64,000 bases of DNA from Clostridiales bacterium UBA1316 (GTDB lineage: Bacteria > Bacillota > Clostridia > Oscillospirales > Oscillospiraceae), in assembly GCA_002307055.1 (NCBI GenBank), contig DBTM01000049.1, forward strand, positions 1 through 64,000. The letters are read 5' to 3'. The position numbers and the translations under genes were made by a program. Numbering within the stretch: the first letter of the stretch is position 1; every line of letters starts with the position of its first letter. Positions 55,301-62,601 of the stretch are shown one piece after another. The notes below the pieces were generated by a model. The model saw only the letters and a program-made list of their open reading frames with translations. It had not been told where the DNA came from and made no database searches.

Positions 55301-56746
55301 GATTTTGCAAAAATGGTGCATACCGACGTTACCAAATCGGCAGCCGACGGTATGATCATTTACCTCACCAACTTCACAAGCCTTACTTACTTCAGGACAG
55401 GCTACTTTGACCAGCAGTACGTCACTCTGCCCACCGGCGGTTCGGTTACTTTGACCTTCGGCCGCAGCTCCGGACAGGGCGCCTTAAGCCTTTGCACCGG
55501 TACCGCCGTCTCTGTGGATGGTACATCCGTCGGTAACACAGATAGCAAGACCGCTAAGATTACCCTCACATTTACCACGCCCGGCAGGCATATTGTCACC
55601 GGCGCGTCTGGCACATCCTGGGGAACAGCGGTATGCGTGGTTGATGTCATTAATCCGGTCACCGATATTACAGGAGTTACTTCATCAGGCATTGTCGGTA
55701 CACCCCTGCCCCTGACCGGCTCTGTTGTCCCGGCTGATGCGACGAACAAGACAATTGTCTGGAGCGTCAAGAGCGGCGCAGCGACGATTTCCGGCGGTCA
55801 GCTCACAACCAACGCTGCCGGAAACGTGGTCGTCACCGCCACGATTGCCAAAGGTTTAGCCGGTTCAAGCTACACCAAGGACTTTTCAATTACCTTCACC
55901 GCCCCAACACCGGCGGCGACAACAACCTTCGCGGGCTTCACGCTGAGCTCAGCAGGTAATCCGATCAAGCTCAACGGTATCTCGGATCTGGTGGTTAACG
56001 CTGCCGGACATACGTTCATCACGGATTATTACAACGGCAGAGTCGTCGAATACGACGCGGCAGGGAAGTATGTAGCGTCCTACGGCACAGTGGGTACAGG
56101 AGCCAATCAGATGACAAAGCCGATGGGGATTGCCATTGACGCGAGCGGGTATCTGTATGTAGCAGACTCCGGCAACAGCAGAATCGTCCGCTTCCTGCCG
56201 TCAGCAGGCGCCATCACCAACTGGCAGACCTACGGCACCCTCGGCAGCGGCGCAAACCAGCTCAGCAAGCCGCTGGGCGTCGCGGTAAAGGACGGGACGA
56301 TCTACGTCGCCGACACGGGCAACAACAGGATTGCGACGTTTGACACCGCAGGCGCAAACTGGCACGCCTACGGCACAAAGGGTTCCGGCGACGGCCAATT
56401 CGGCAACCCGTACGATGTGGCTGTGGATACACAGGGCAACATCTGGGTGAGCGACACGATGAATAAGCGCGTTGAAGAGCTTGACGCCGCCGGGAACTTC
56501 CTCAAAGCATACACGGGGTATGACTATACCTACGGTTTGGCAATCGACGGTTACGGCAACGTGTTTGTCACCGAACGGGCAACAGGCCTCATCAAATGCG
56601 TGAACAGCACAGCCGTCTACGGCGGCAAGGGAACCGTGACAGGGAAGTTCACAAACCCGGTCGGTCTATTCATCGGCACAGACAATGTCCTCTGGGTTGT
56701 CGACGTCACAAGCGGCAAAGTACAGAAGACACAGATAACATATTAA
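52304..56746 (+). CDS. Secreted metallophosphatase with DUF4430-like, Big2 and NHL domains
   Basis: This 1480-aa protein has a signal peptide (about 1-31), then a calcineurin-like phosphoesterase domain (about 35-320) with SDAHND, GDMGS, GNHEW, SHYPLH and GHNHS metal-binding motifs. A Listeria-Bacteroides-type repeat (about 332-392) follows. Three DUF4430-like units begin YVYISLYVNTDAA, YVYINLSVDG and VYFYAVIDKD. Two Big2-like domains contain NIVWSVKSGAATISG and TIVWSVKSGAATISG, and the C-terminus is an NHL beta-propeller (DSGNSRIVRF, DTGNNRIATF, DTMNKRVEEL). No anchor is seen. The putative lasso precursor gene follows after 21 bp, suggesting one transcript. Confidence 0.88.
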   Translation: MKIALKKKLSLLLVLALILSMLPGLSVTAAAETTSCLAFASDAHNDTDNKTNNTDTWLKAIQTTGAASHIDYMGFCGDMGSAYDSDTIFWNDVQATMNIVDGYITSGFIGKADYTLGNHEWFVSAGGNYGYYLNNSDYPEAAATCSKFLRIGESAKTDSYITYCFGSWGDVATDTSKYGFGDDDIAALSTYLATAPTDIPIFIMSHYPLHSFGSRVSINADKVISLLNNYPNVVFLWGHNHSVFDTNYDMVNEAGDYLNVSGADTKINFTYTSAGCMSDSEYGTGSHFVEGKGLIVKIDGSQVNFTHYDINGKAINDSRTIDMSKIREDHSAGPFVVKFKDGHTNQMIAYETVAAGASATEPAHVKYDGYIYTGWDKAFNNITQDITATATYIEKPEPLAKQTGLDTGYVYISLYVNTDAAVGKDGSPIILYPIPWTDGQTIDDAVLALHQQQYPGYTTDSAGVVINNANGFDCYSTLWGHTPKYNALAFNNTSFVDGAKTTADGDVYYLLAYDDSWITTSFINPNITQAVTGEYITMQAMTQNMNSDYTYTPKAIAAADIYAGTNLASLTDTGVDTDTKGSFTLSFTQPGRYYIVAKVSGKGNPVAIIDIKENDGSYVYINLSVDGSVKYDKSGNYIAHYPIAFTPGATVNDILSKLHAYAYGAGSAWTSYDKDGATIVTSVWGLDYETNCGYIYKNSLPSGGSATVSSGDVIDVNGFSSSSTHTKASMFDVKYAEIAVDENITLTAVNTVPGETPAVNGATPVYINFKSTSYTTDATGKATISFAKDGTYIVTGGTMTNSACPIAVIKVGAGGPMTIYQIAVTGITSVPTNGLVGTPLTLTGTIAPTGATFKNIVWSVKSGAATISGAQLTAAASGSVVVTATIKNGVETGTDFTKDFSVGFSKVSTDTPVGTVYFYAVIDKDIQKDSGGNNIAYYPIQICAGDTIADAISKLHQQAYGDAGAWGYQTVTTYGLVLNKLLGVSCLNMSYGGGVWTPEDFAKMVHTDVTKSAADGMIIYLTNFTSLTYFRTGYFDQQYVTLPTGGSVTLTFGRSSGQGALSLCTGTAVSVDGTSVGNTDSKTAKITLTFTTPGRHIVTGASGTSWGTAVCVVDVINPVTDITGVTSSGIVGTPLPLTGSVVPADATNKTIVWSVKSGAATISGGQLTTNAAGNVVVTATIAKGLAGSSYTKDFSITFTAPTPAATTTFAGFTLSSAGNPIKLNGISDLVVNAAGHTFITDYYNGRVVEYDAAGKYVASYGTVGTGANQMTKPMGIAIDASGYLYVADSGNSRIVRFLPSAGAITNWQTYGTLGSGANQLSKPLGVAVKDGTIYVADTGNNRIATFDTAGANWHAYGTKGSGDGQFGNPYDVAVDTQGNIWVSDTMNKRVEELDAAGNFLKAYTGYDYTYGLAIDGYGNVFVTERATGLIKCVNSTAVYGGKGTVTGKFTNPVGLFIGTDNVLWVVDVTSGKVQKTQITY

Positions 56747-56767
56747 AATATGAAGGAGAATAAATCT

Positions 56768-56908
56768 ATGGACAATCAGAAAAAGGAATACGCCGCACCG
56801 GAGCTTAAGGAGCTCGGCGAATTCAGCAAAATAACGCAGAGCGGCTGGGTGGGCGACTCAAGCGACGGCGTCTGGCCGGAGGATTTCCCGGAACAATGGG
56901 GGTCGTAA
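56768..56908 (+). CDS. Putative lasso peptide precursor (paeninodin-like)
   Basis: This 46-codon gene sits behind GAAGGAG (9-nt spacing). The leader carries the lasso motif Y8-x2-P11-x-L13-x3-G17 and ends ...KIT-Q, with Thr23 at the penultimate leader position. The predicted core starts at Ser25 (SGWVGDSSDGVWPEDFPEQW then GS, 22 residues). Asp at core position 9 would close a nine-residue macrolactam ring. The C-terminal Ser matches the site phosphorylated by HPr-kinase-like enzymes in paeninodin, and such an enzyme is encoded next door. The core is acidic and Trp-rich without Cys. It is too short for ordinary ORF filters. Confidence 0.82.
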   Translation: MDNQKKEYAAPELKELGEFSKITQSGWVGDSSDGVWPEDFPEQWGS

Positions 56909-56938
56909 ACATCACTAAAAGCTATAAATAAACAGGGA

Positions 56939-56973
56939 ATCGCCTCGGTGTAGCCCACCGAGGCGATCTTTCT
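56939..56973. terminator. Terminator between precursor and maturation genes
   Basis: A perfect 12-bp ATCGCCTCGGTG/CACCGAGGCGAT stem with loop TAGCC, followed by CTTTCTT on the plus strand. It separates the convergent transcripts. Confidence 0.75.
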
Positions 56974-57014
56974 TATGTTAAAAAGGGTAATGCCGTATTT
57001 GGAAGCTTTTGAAA

Positions 57015-57941
57015 TTACGCTGACAACACAGTGTTTTCCAGCAGCCGGATGAATACATTCATATCCGAGAAGCTTTTCGGTCGGCAGACGCGATAAAGAA
57101 GAACGTTGGATGCGACATTAGCACACTGGACAAACCGCTCCCGCGGTAAATCGGTCAGTTCGTAGATGAGCGGGCGGTAGATATTCTCGATGAGCAGCGT
57201 CAGCCTCTCCGCACCGGATATCTTTTTTATTTGGGGCGTATCAGCGGTCTCCTCCAGAACACATATGGCATACAGCGGGTGCGGTTCACGGCTGCCCGGA
57301 AATGAAGCGGCATATTTGTTCAGTACAGGCGAGACCGGCGGCGCGTCCGGTGCGCGGCGCAGTATCTCTTGATAACTGTCCAGGGCAATCTTTGATCGGG
57401 TCAAGCCGGGGTAAAGTACCGGTTTTCCCGATGCACTGATATGAATGGCGCAAATATCGTCCGATAAAAACGGATGGTCTCTCACAGCAAGTGCGGAAGC
57501 GGTCGTTGATTTTCCTGCGCCCTTCATACCGGTAAAGATAACAGCCCCGTTCGGCGTCGCGACAGCGCTCCCGTGCAGCACAAAAACACCCCGCTGGTAC
57601 AGTAAGGTGCCGACAGCCGTACCGAATGCATATGTAGCGATATCGCCGTCCTTGGCACCGCTGAATGGCTCAATAATGATTTCGTCGCCGTTGCGTATGA
57701 GATACCGGGCGACATTTTTTATGTCCACCAGGACTGAACCGGGAGCGGCTGTGATAACCGGGTCGGCACGGACGCTGTTGTCAAGGGTTTCGGGAACTTT
57801 TCCGCAGCGCATAACGGCGTCCGGTATAACAGACCCTGACGCTTCGGGCAAACCAAAATCAGCGGCGCTTGGAAGCGCACACTGAAGATTGATGCCAAAA
57901 GCTCTGTAAATCGGATCACCGTCAGATGATCTCTGAAGCAT
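57015..57941 (-). CDS. HPr-kinase-like lasso peptide kinase (PadeK-type)
   Basis: This 308-aa protein resembles HPr kinase C-terminal domains: LHGSAV near residue 122, Walker A GMKGAGKST near 138, and SDDICAIH with acidic residues near 160. In paeninodin-type clusters a homologous kinase phosphorylates the C-terminal Ser of the precursor, and the facing precursor here ends in Ser. The N-terminal ~110 residues are family-specific. GGAGGG precedes the ATG; the B2 gene lies 36 bp upstream on the same strand. Confidence 0.85.
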   Translation of the reverse strand: MLQRSSDGDPIYRAFGINLQCALPSAADFGLPEASGSVIPDAVMRCGKVPETLDNSVRADPVITAAPGSVLVDIKNVARYLIRNGDEIIIEPFSGAKDGDIATYAFGTAVGTLLYQRGVFVLHGSAVATPNGAVIFTGMKGAGKSTTASALAVRDHPFLSDDICAIHISASGKPVLYPGLTRSKIALDSYQEILRRAPDAPPVSPVLNKYAASFPGSREPHPLYAICVLEETADTPQIKKISGAERLTLLIENIYRPLIYELTDLPRERFVQCANVASNVLLYRVCRPKSFSDMNVFIRLLENTVLSA

Positions 57942-57977
57942 TGTATAGCCCTCCAGCCTAATTATTGGGAATAAGTG

Positions 57978-58394
57978 TCAGACGGGCAGAAACTCGCTGT
58001 AGGTTCCGTTCTTTAAAACCTCATATCCGCAGCATTCCAGCCAGGCGTGCGCGTTGACGGATGATTTCCCTTTATTGACACCGATTCTGATGACGGCGCC
58101 GACGCCGGCAGCGCTGAGCGAGTCACGCAATGCCACGGCTTTTCGCAGGCATGTGACCTGCCACGGCAGGTGTGCACAAATTCTTTTTAAAATAATCAAG
58201 CGTTGCCTAAGAATTTCAATATCCCCGCTTTTGCCGGAGGAGGATTGATCCATGTCTCGAAAAACATGTTTTCTGGTTAAGCTGTAGGGTAAAAATCGCA
58301 TCATTATTTCAGCACTGACGAGCCGGAGCGTCAGCTCAAGCACGACGCGCTTATCACCGGAGGGCATGCCGATAAAACCACGAAGAGCGTTCAT
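57978..58394 (-). CDS. Lasso peptide B2-type leader peptidase
   Basis: This 138-aa transglutaminase-like cysteine protease is of the lasso B2 family. The catalytic Cys82 lies in PWQVTCLRKAVALRDSL, His116 in SVNAHAWLECCGYEVL, in the usual spacing. It removes the leader after recognition by the B1/RRE protein. Its ATG overlaps the B1 stop by 4 nt (ATGA), so the two are translationally coupled. Confidence 0.9.
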   Translation of the reverse strand: MNALRGFIGMPSGDKRVVLELTLRLVSAEIMMRFLPYSLTRKHVFRDMDQSSSGKSGDIEILRQRLIILKRICAHLPWQVTCLRKAVALRDSLSAAGVGAVIRIGVNKGKSSVNAHAWLECCGYEVLKNGTYSEFLPV

Positions 58395-58651
58395 GAGAGC
58401 GACACGAGATTCGCCGATACCAAGTGATTTATGAGACCGAGTAAGTCACGGCGCATAACTGATGCATCGGCATTAAATTCATTAATCAAAATTTTCAGGA
58501 TGGCTTCTGTTTCTCCGTATTCAGGGATGAGCTCCCATATGCGTGTGCCAATCTCATTGAGGGCGTAATATTTACCTGTATTAATGTTTAATATGGTTAC
58601 TTCGTTGTCTAGCTTTGTCGCGACAATATCAGATGCAGTTTTTATAGTCAT
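58391..58651 (-). CDS. PqqD-like lasso B1 protein (RiPP recognition element)
   Basis: This 86-aa PqqD-like protein contains VTILNINTGKYYALNEIGTR and a winged-helix-like C-terminal half, as in B1 proteins that bind the precursor leader through its YxxP...L motif and present it to B2. A consensus promoter lies 42 bp upstream. It heads the operon B1-B2-kinase. Confidence 0.9.
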   Translation of the reverse strand: MTIKTASDIVATKLDNEVTILNINTGKYYALNEIGTRIWELIPEYGETEAILKILINEFNADASVMRRDLLGLINHLVSANLVSLS

Positions 58652-58692
58652 CGGGGCTCACCGCCTATATAATTTACTGATTATCAATTCAG

Positions 58693-58721
58693 AGTATAAG
58701 CAAAAGCTCTTAAAATGTCAA
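58693..58721 (-). promoter_or_regulatory. Sigma-A promoter of the lasso maturation operon
   Basis: On the minus strand TTGACA (58716-58721) and TATACT (58693-58698) are 17 bp apart, upstream of the B1 gene. Confidence 0.8.
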
Positions 58722-58856
58722 ACGTTTGAATGTATCCAGTACGTCCGCGCATACTCATCAGGTTCTTAAAATACGACGTATCAATAAAAATGAAGCATAA
58801 TCCTTCCCCATACAGAATCACGCCTCAAACCCGAGGGGAATCAATGACATCGGTAT

Positions 58857-59342
58857 TTAAGCTGGGATGAACTCAATACGTACAACGGCATATATCCAAT
58901 AGGACGATTCGGCACCTGGGATGAAGAGCCTCATCGGCTGCATATTCTTTGCCAACGGATTTTTACCTGCGCACAACGACATCACTATTTTGTAGTTGGT
59001 CAGATATTCACCGGTGAGGCTTATGGTATATTGATCCCGCGCAATGAACCGGATAACTTTGAAATCTGTTAGCTTTTTACCGTATTTTGCCAGGAAGGTG
59101 TCAAGAAGCGGCCCGACTGCGCTGACATTGCCTGCTTTGGCTGTTTTACCTGAGGCGCTTAGCTGGACGCATCTAAGCTTTGCCAGGTCATTCGGTGTCA
59201 CCGTAAATTCTTTATCCGTCAGACCGGAGATTGTAATCGGGGTATCTCCGTAAGACGATATGTCAGCTGTTATTTTTGCCGCGCAGCCCGTACAAAGAAA
59301 GCATACGAGCAGAGCGGTTGTTATTATTTTATAGTGTTTCAT
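58857..59342 (-). CDS. Lipoprotein with SUOX-fold-like domain
   Basis: This 161-aa protein starts at the ATG at 59342 (MKHYKIITTALLVCFLCTGC), giving a lipoprotein signal with the Cys of CTGC as the lipid site. The mature part (EFTVTPNDLAKLRC; SASGKTAKAGNVSAVGPLLD; SSYWIYAVVRIEFI) resembles oxidoreductase molybdopterin-binding-type beta domains but lacks the Mo-binding Cys context, so a cofactor is unlikely. A longer frame from 59408 has no lipobox advantage. Function unknown. Confidence 0.72.
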   Translation of the reverse strand: MKHYKIITTALLVCFLCTGCAAKITADISSYGDTPITISGLTDKEFTVTPNDLAKLRCVQLSASGKTAKAGNVSAVGPLLDTFLAKYGKKLTDFKVIRFIARDQYTISLTGEYLTNYKIVMSLCAGKNPLAKNMQPMRLFIPGAESSYWIYAVVRIEFIPA

Positions 59343-59525
59343 AAAATCACCCACAGGCACGTTAGCTCTTAAAACACGGCTTAATTTCATTGATAGTATC
59401 ATATGCAAGAAAACATATCAATCACAAAATCTGAACAAAAGCATATAAAAGTAAACAAACAATGTCTGCCACATTATGAATCAATAACAAACGTAACAAA
59501 AATTGATGAATAGTGTTCGAAGCAA

Positions 59526-59554
59526 TTGACATTTCAGCCGTTGGTCTTTAGAAT
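59526..59554 (+). promoter_or_regulatory. Sigma-A promoter of the leader RNA
   Basis: TTGACA and TAGAAT are separated by 17 bp; the predicted start is near 59561. Confidence 0.8.
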
Positions 59555-59560
59555 AGACTC

Positions 59561-59847
59561 CGTTGGGAATATTTTCGTTTCGTCATCAAAATTTATATAT
59601 TACCCACTTTTTCCAATTTAATTGAATAATCTGAATTTCCTTTGCTGAGCATGTTCTAAGGGCTTATGCCTATGAACGCACAGCCTGAGCTTTAAGCTCG
59701 CGATGCGGGGGTGGAAACGCTCCTGTTCTCCATATTTGAGAGGGAAGTCGCATGTTTTCAACGTCGATATGAGGATGCTATGTCATAATTGTATCTCATT
59801 TCTTCGTTTAAAAAGGCTGCTTTGCATCTCGGCAAGGCAGCCTTTTT
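59561..59847 (+). ncRNA. Candidate structured leader RNA, terminator-ended
   Basis: This transcript of about 287 nt starts from a strong promoter and ends at a perfect terminator 79 nt before the next start codon. The conserved-looking part (about 59640-59770) is G-rich and self-complementary: GAGCTT/AAGCTC hairpin, GATGCGGGGGTGG...GCATG, GGAGAACAGGAG-complementary patches. It is built like an attenuated riboswitch or a small RNA, but I do not recognise a class; TPP, SAM, cobalamin, c-di-GMP, c-di-AMP, M-box and Moco motifs do not fit. Confidence 0.5.
59810..59847 (+). terminator. Intrinsic terminator of the leader RNA
   Basis: A 16-bp stem AAAAAGGCTGCTTTGC/GCAAGGCAGCCTTTTT (one mismatch or wobble) with a short loop, ending in T5. 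Confidence 0.85.
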
Positions 59848-59926
59848 AAGTAAATTACCTCTGATAGAAAAGATCGGCTATTCATACTATTGGTAACGAT
59901 ACATGCGGGCAGGCGGCGGTAAAATC

Positions 59927-61657
59927 ATGAAAATCACCAAAAAAATCGCACTTTTCATCTTTATATTGCTCAATTGCCTGCTGTTGGTAGGTCCGCCAAC
60001 AATGGCGTCCGGAGCCGACAACTTTAAGGTATATGTTACATGTAACGGTAAAAATGTCCTTGCCGCGAACTACAGTGTGCCGGATCTCCAAGCTATGAAG
60101 CAGGCGCTGATAGATTATTCGTCAATCGATGCTTCCGGCGCGCCGTCAGTATGCGAGGCACGAGGCGTCATGATAGACGACTTACTCGCAAGCCTCGGAA
60201 TCAGGAAAGATACCGTCAGCAGCCTTGCGTTTGCATCCTCTGACGGCTGGCGAAAGAATTTTACCTCCGAAATCCTGACGGCAGAAAGGTATTATTACCC
60301 GCAGATTGTCAGCGGCTACGATAAAGCATCCCAGAATTCGCCGGAGTTCAGTGCGGGCGCAGCGGATGAAAAACAGTCCGTATTGCCGATGCTGGCACTT
60401 GAGAGCTATGAGGGGCGTTATGAAGGCAAGCCGGATATCGGCAGCCTGTCATCAAAAGACGGCCTTCGTTTTTGCTTCGGTCAGAAGGAAATTACCGATT
60501 GTGTTTCATCTGATTACGGAAAATTCATAAATTCTCTGACGATTGTTATGCCGGATAATTCGGAATACGTGCCCCCGAGCACACCGGCCGGGACCGGCAC
60601 TGAAGAGCCGGCAGTGACAGGTGTGCCGGAGGATGACGCCGATAACGGACTCGCTTCCGACACACTGACAATCACCGTCGGTTATATGGGCGGACCATAC
60701 TACACAAAAAAGGTATTTACACTTAACGATCTTAAGGCAATGAATCAGGTGAGGCAGGAGTACACGTTTATTGACAACATGCCGGCTGTCGTCCTGGACA
60801 GTGTTGTGGGTGTCAGGCTGACCGATATTCTTGCGGCTGCGGGCATCGATGTCAATTCCGTAGAGACCTTTCACTTCTACTGCGCGGATGTGACAAGCAC
60901 CTGGTATACAAGCATCACAAAGGATTACCTGATTGATACGCGGCGGTATTATTATCCCTATCTGCCTGAACGCTGGGATTATGATAACGCACAAGCGCAG
61001 GCATACGCGACGGAAGGTGCGGTGGCTGTGGATACGCTCATCGCCTATGAGGATAACTGGAAGCGCTTTGCAACAGCGGCAGATTACGAGCATCTGACGT
61101 CCTCCACCCGGTTTAGGCTGATTTTCGGCCAGACTGATACGGTGACCCATACGGCATCGCGAAGCGCCAAATGGATTCACACCATTGAGGTCATGCTGGG
61201 CGGTTCCCCGCCTCCGGCTGCGTCAGCAGATAAATCCGCATTAACGAATGAAGTCGGCAGCCAATACCAGACAGATACCGGTGGCAGCAAAGGACAGGGC
61301 TTCGCGCAGGTCAGCAGTTCAGCGCAGGATAAACCCAGCCAAGTTGAGATCAAAAAAAGCGCAGAGGCAGGCACTGTACAGATTTCAGAAGCTCCGGCAG
61401 GTCAAGGTACAACAGACAGTATTATCAAAAACGCCTCAACACCGGACAGTAATACGGGAAGCATTCAGAATTGGAGGATGTACGACATGTCTGAAACGGC
61501 TGTTGAGCTTCCGAAAATCATACTTGATAACCCGCTCACAAACGTTACGGCAATTTCAGCCGGTTTCATTTTTATCATAGGCGGGCTGCTCCGCGGATTG
61601 AAATACTATAGAGATATCGGAGGAAAACGCAATGCTCACCGCAGTAAACCTAAATGA
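59927..61657 (+). CDS. Surface protein with two RYYYP domains and C-terminal membrane anchor
   Basis: This 576-aa protein has a signal peptide (KITKKIALFIFILLNCLLLV), two homologous domains (about residues 25-210 and 240-425), each with a 'Y/F-S-x-I-D' start, a V/D-D-L-L/I segment, and the motif RYYYP (AERYYYPQI; TRRYYYPYL), a Ser/Gln/Lys-rich linker, and a C-terminal membrane helix (AISAGFIFIIGGLLRGLKYY). The domain recalls SUOX-fold surface proteins but I know no described family name. The start at 59927 is preferred over 59903. Its end overlaps the ExbB-like gene by 26 nt. Confidence 0.78.
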   Translation: MKITKKIALFIFILLNCLLLVGPPTMASGADNFKVYVTCNGKNVLAANYSVPDLQAMKQALIDYSSIDASGAPSVCEARGVMIDDLLASLGIRKDTVSSLAFASSDGWRKNFTSEILTAERYYYPQIVSGYDKASQNSPEFSAGAADEKQSVLPMLALESYEGRYEGKPDIGSLSSKDGLRFCFGQKEITDCVSSDYGKFINSLTIVMPDNSEYVPPSTPAGTGTEEPAVTGVPEDDADNGLASDTLTITVGYMGGPYYTKKVFTLNDLKAMNQVRQEYTFIDNMPAVVLDSVVGVRLTDILAAAGIDVNSVETFHFYCADVTSTWYTSITKDYLIDTRRYYYPYLPERWDYDNAQAQAYATEGAVAVDTLIAYEDNWKRFATAADYEHLTSSTRFRLIFGQTDTVTHTASRSAKWIHTIEVMLGGSPPPAASADKSALTNEVGSQYQTDTGGSKGQGFAQVSSSAQDKPSQVEIKKSAEAGTVQISEAPAGQGTTDSIIKNASTPDSNTGSIQNWRMYDMSETAVELPKIILDNPLTNVTAISAGFIFIIGGLLRGLKYYRDIGGKRNAHRSKPK

Positions 61658-62273
61658 TACCCTTCGCGCAGTAGCTACCGGTCTCCGGGTGCCTGTTGCC
61701 ATCGTCCTTTTGCTGCTCATAACGACGGCAATTCTCATGGCGGGGTCGCTGGTCGTTGAATGCTTTACGGAGCATCGGCGGATGAAGGTCAAAATGCCGG
61801 TTCTCGTTGATAAGATAAAAAATAAAGCGCTTGATTTGGAAGAGACCATATCCGGCAGCGGTCTTTTAACCCGACAGAGAAATGTACTGCATGAGCTGAC
61901 CCGGCACAAGGAACTGACACCCGACATGCGGGAGGCTCTAGCCTCCAGATTGATTTATGAAGAACAGTCTCATTACGATTTTATTACGCGTATTACGGAC
62001 TTTGTAGCAAAGCTGGGGCCGATGTTAGGGCTCCTTGGGACGCTGATTCCACTCGGTCCGGGACTGATTGCCTTGGGACAAGGCGACACATACAGCTTGT
62101 CAAACTCGATGCTGATCGCTTTCGACTCGACAATTGCCGGACTCGCTTCGGCGGCTGTATGCTTTGTCATCTCCGGTATCCGAAAAAGCTGGTACGAAAA
62201 TTATATGACAGCGCTTGAAGCGGCGATGGAATGCATTCTGGAGGTAGAGAAGCAATATGAAACGCAGTCTTAG
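61632..62273 (+). CDS. ExbB/TolQ/MotA-family proton channel
   Basis: This 213-aa protein has three membrane helices and the conserved channel segments LGPMLGLLGTLIPLGPGLIA and AFDSTIAGLASAAVCFVISG. This variant, paired with DUF2149 proteins, is known from methanogens and clostridia, where no outer-membrane TonB receptor exists. GGAGGA precedes the ATG inside the end of the upstream gene; the DUF2149 gene overlaps its 3' end by 17 nt. Confidence 0.93.
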   Translation: MLTAVNLNDTLRAVATGLRVPVAIVLLLLITTAILMAGSLVVECFTEHRRMKVKMPVLVDKIKNKALDLEETISGSGLLTRQRNVLHELTRHKELTPDMREALASRLIYEEQSHYDFITRITDFVAKLGPMLGLLGTLIPLGPGLIALGQGDTYSLSNSMLIAFDSTIAGLASAAVCFVISGIRKSWYENYMTALEAAMECILEVEKQYETQS

Positions 62274-62586
62274 AGCCGGCAGGCTCCGACGCAGCCGATA
62301 CCACGACGACATCAACCCAATGGACGGCTTGGCTAATCTCGCCGATGTGATGCTGGTGCTTGCCTGTGGGCTGATGCTCTCCCTCATTGTCGCGTGGAAT
62401 GTGGACATTGGACGCAGCGAGAAGCTGGTGGGTGTTGACCAAGGCAGCGCATTAACCGAGTTTAATACACAGCAAAGTGAGAACGCAAACAGCACCGCAG
62501 ATCAAAAAAGCTATGAAGAATACGGCGTCGTCTACCGCGACCCGGTAACAGGAAAGCTTTTTATGGCTGTTGATACTGGAAAGTAA
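62257..62586 (+). CDS. DUF2149 protein (ExbD-like)
   Basis: This 109-aa protein has a single N-terminal membrane helix with a conserved Asp (NPMDGLANLADVMLVLACGL), as in ExbD/TolR stators, and a short extracellular part ending in YRDPVTGKLFMAVDTGK. DUF2149 proteins occur together with ExbB-like channels in anaerobes. GGAGGT lies 10 nt upstream of the ATG, inside the ExbB-like gene. The RYYYP/Big2 protein gene begins 15 bp later. Confidence 0.9.
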   Translation: MKRSLRAGRLRRSRYHDDINPMDGLANLADVMLVLACGLMLSLIVAWNVDIGRSEKLVGVDQGSALTEFNTQQSENANSTADQKSYEEYGVVYRDPVTGKLFMAVDTGK

Positions 62587-62601
62587 TGAGAGGATGTTTT
62601 T

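Larger units (their letters stand above)
59343..59926 (+). other. 584-bp intergenic region with leader RNA
   Basis: The region holds a plus-strand promoter (59526-59554), a structured leader ending in an intrinsic terminator (to 59847) and the 5' untranslated region of the surface-protein operon. The first ~180 bp probably carries the promoter of the minus-strand lipoprotein. Confidence 0.6.

Noticed and set aside
53273..55321. Several 100-170-codon minus-strand frames within the 1480-aa gene
   Set aside because: All are shadows of the clearly coding plus strand.
56768..59342. Lasso cyclase hidden among the nearby genes
   Set aside because: No AsnB-like ATP-pyrophosphatase motif occurs; the neighbours are a kinase, B2, B1 and a lipoprotein.
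59640..59770. Known riboswitch (Moco, cobalamin, c-di-AMP, M-box) in the leader RNA
   Set aside because: The conserved sequence blocks of these classes could not be found; it is left as an unassigned structured RNA.
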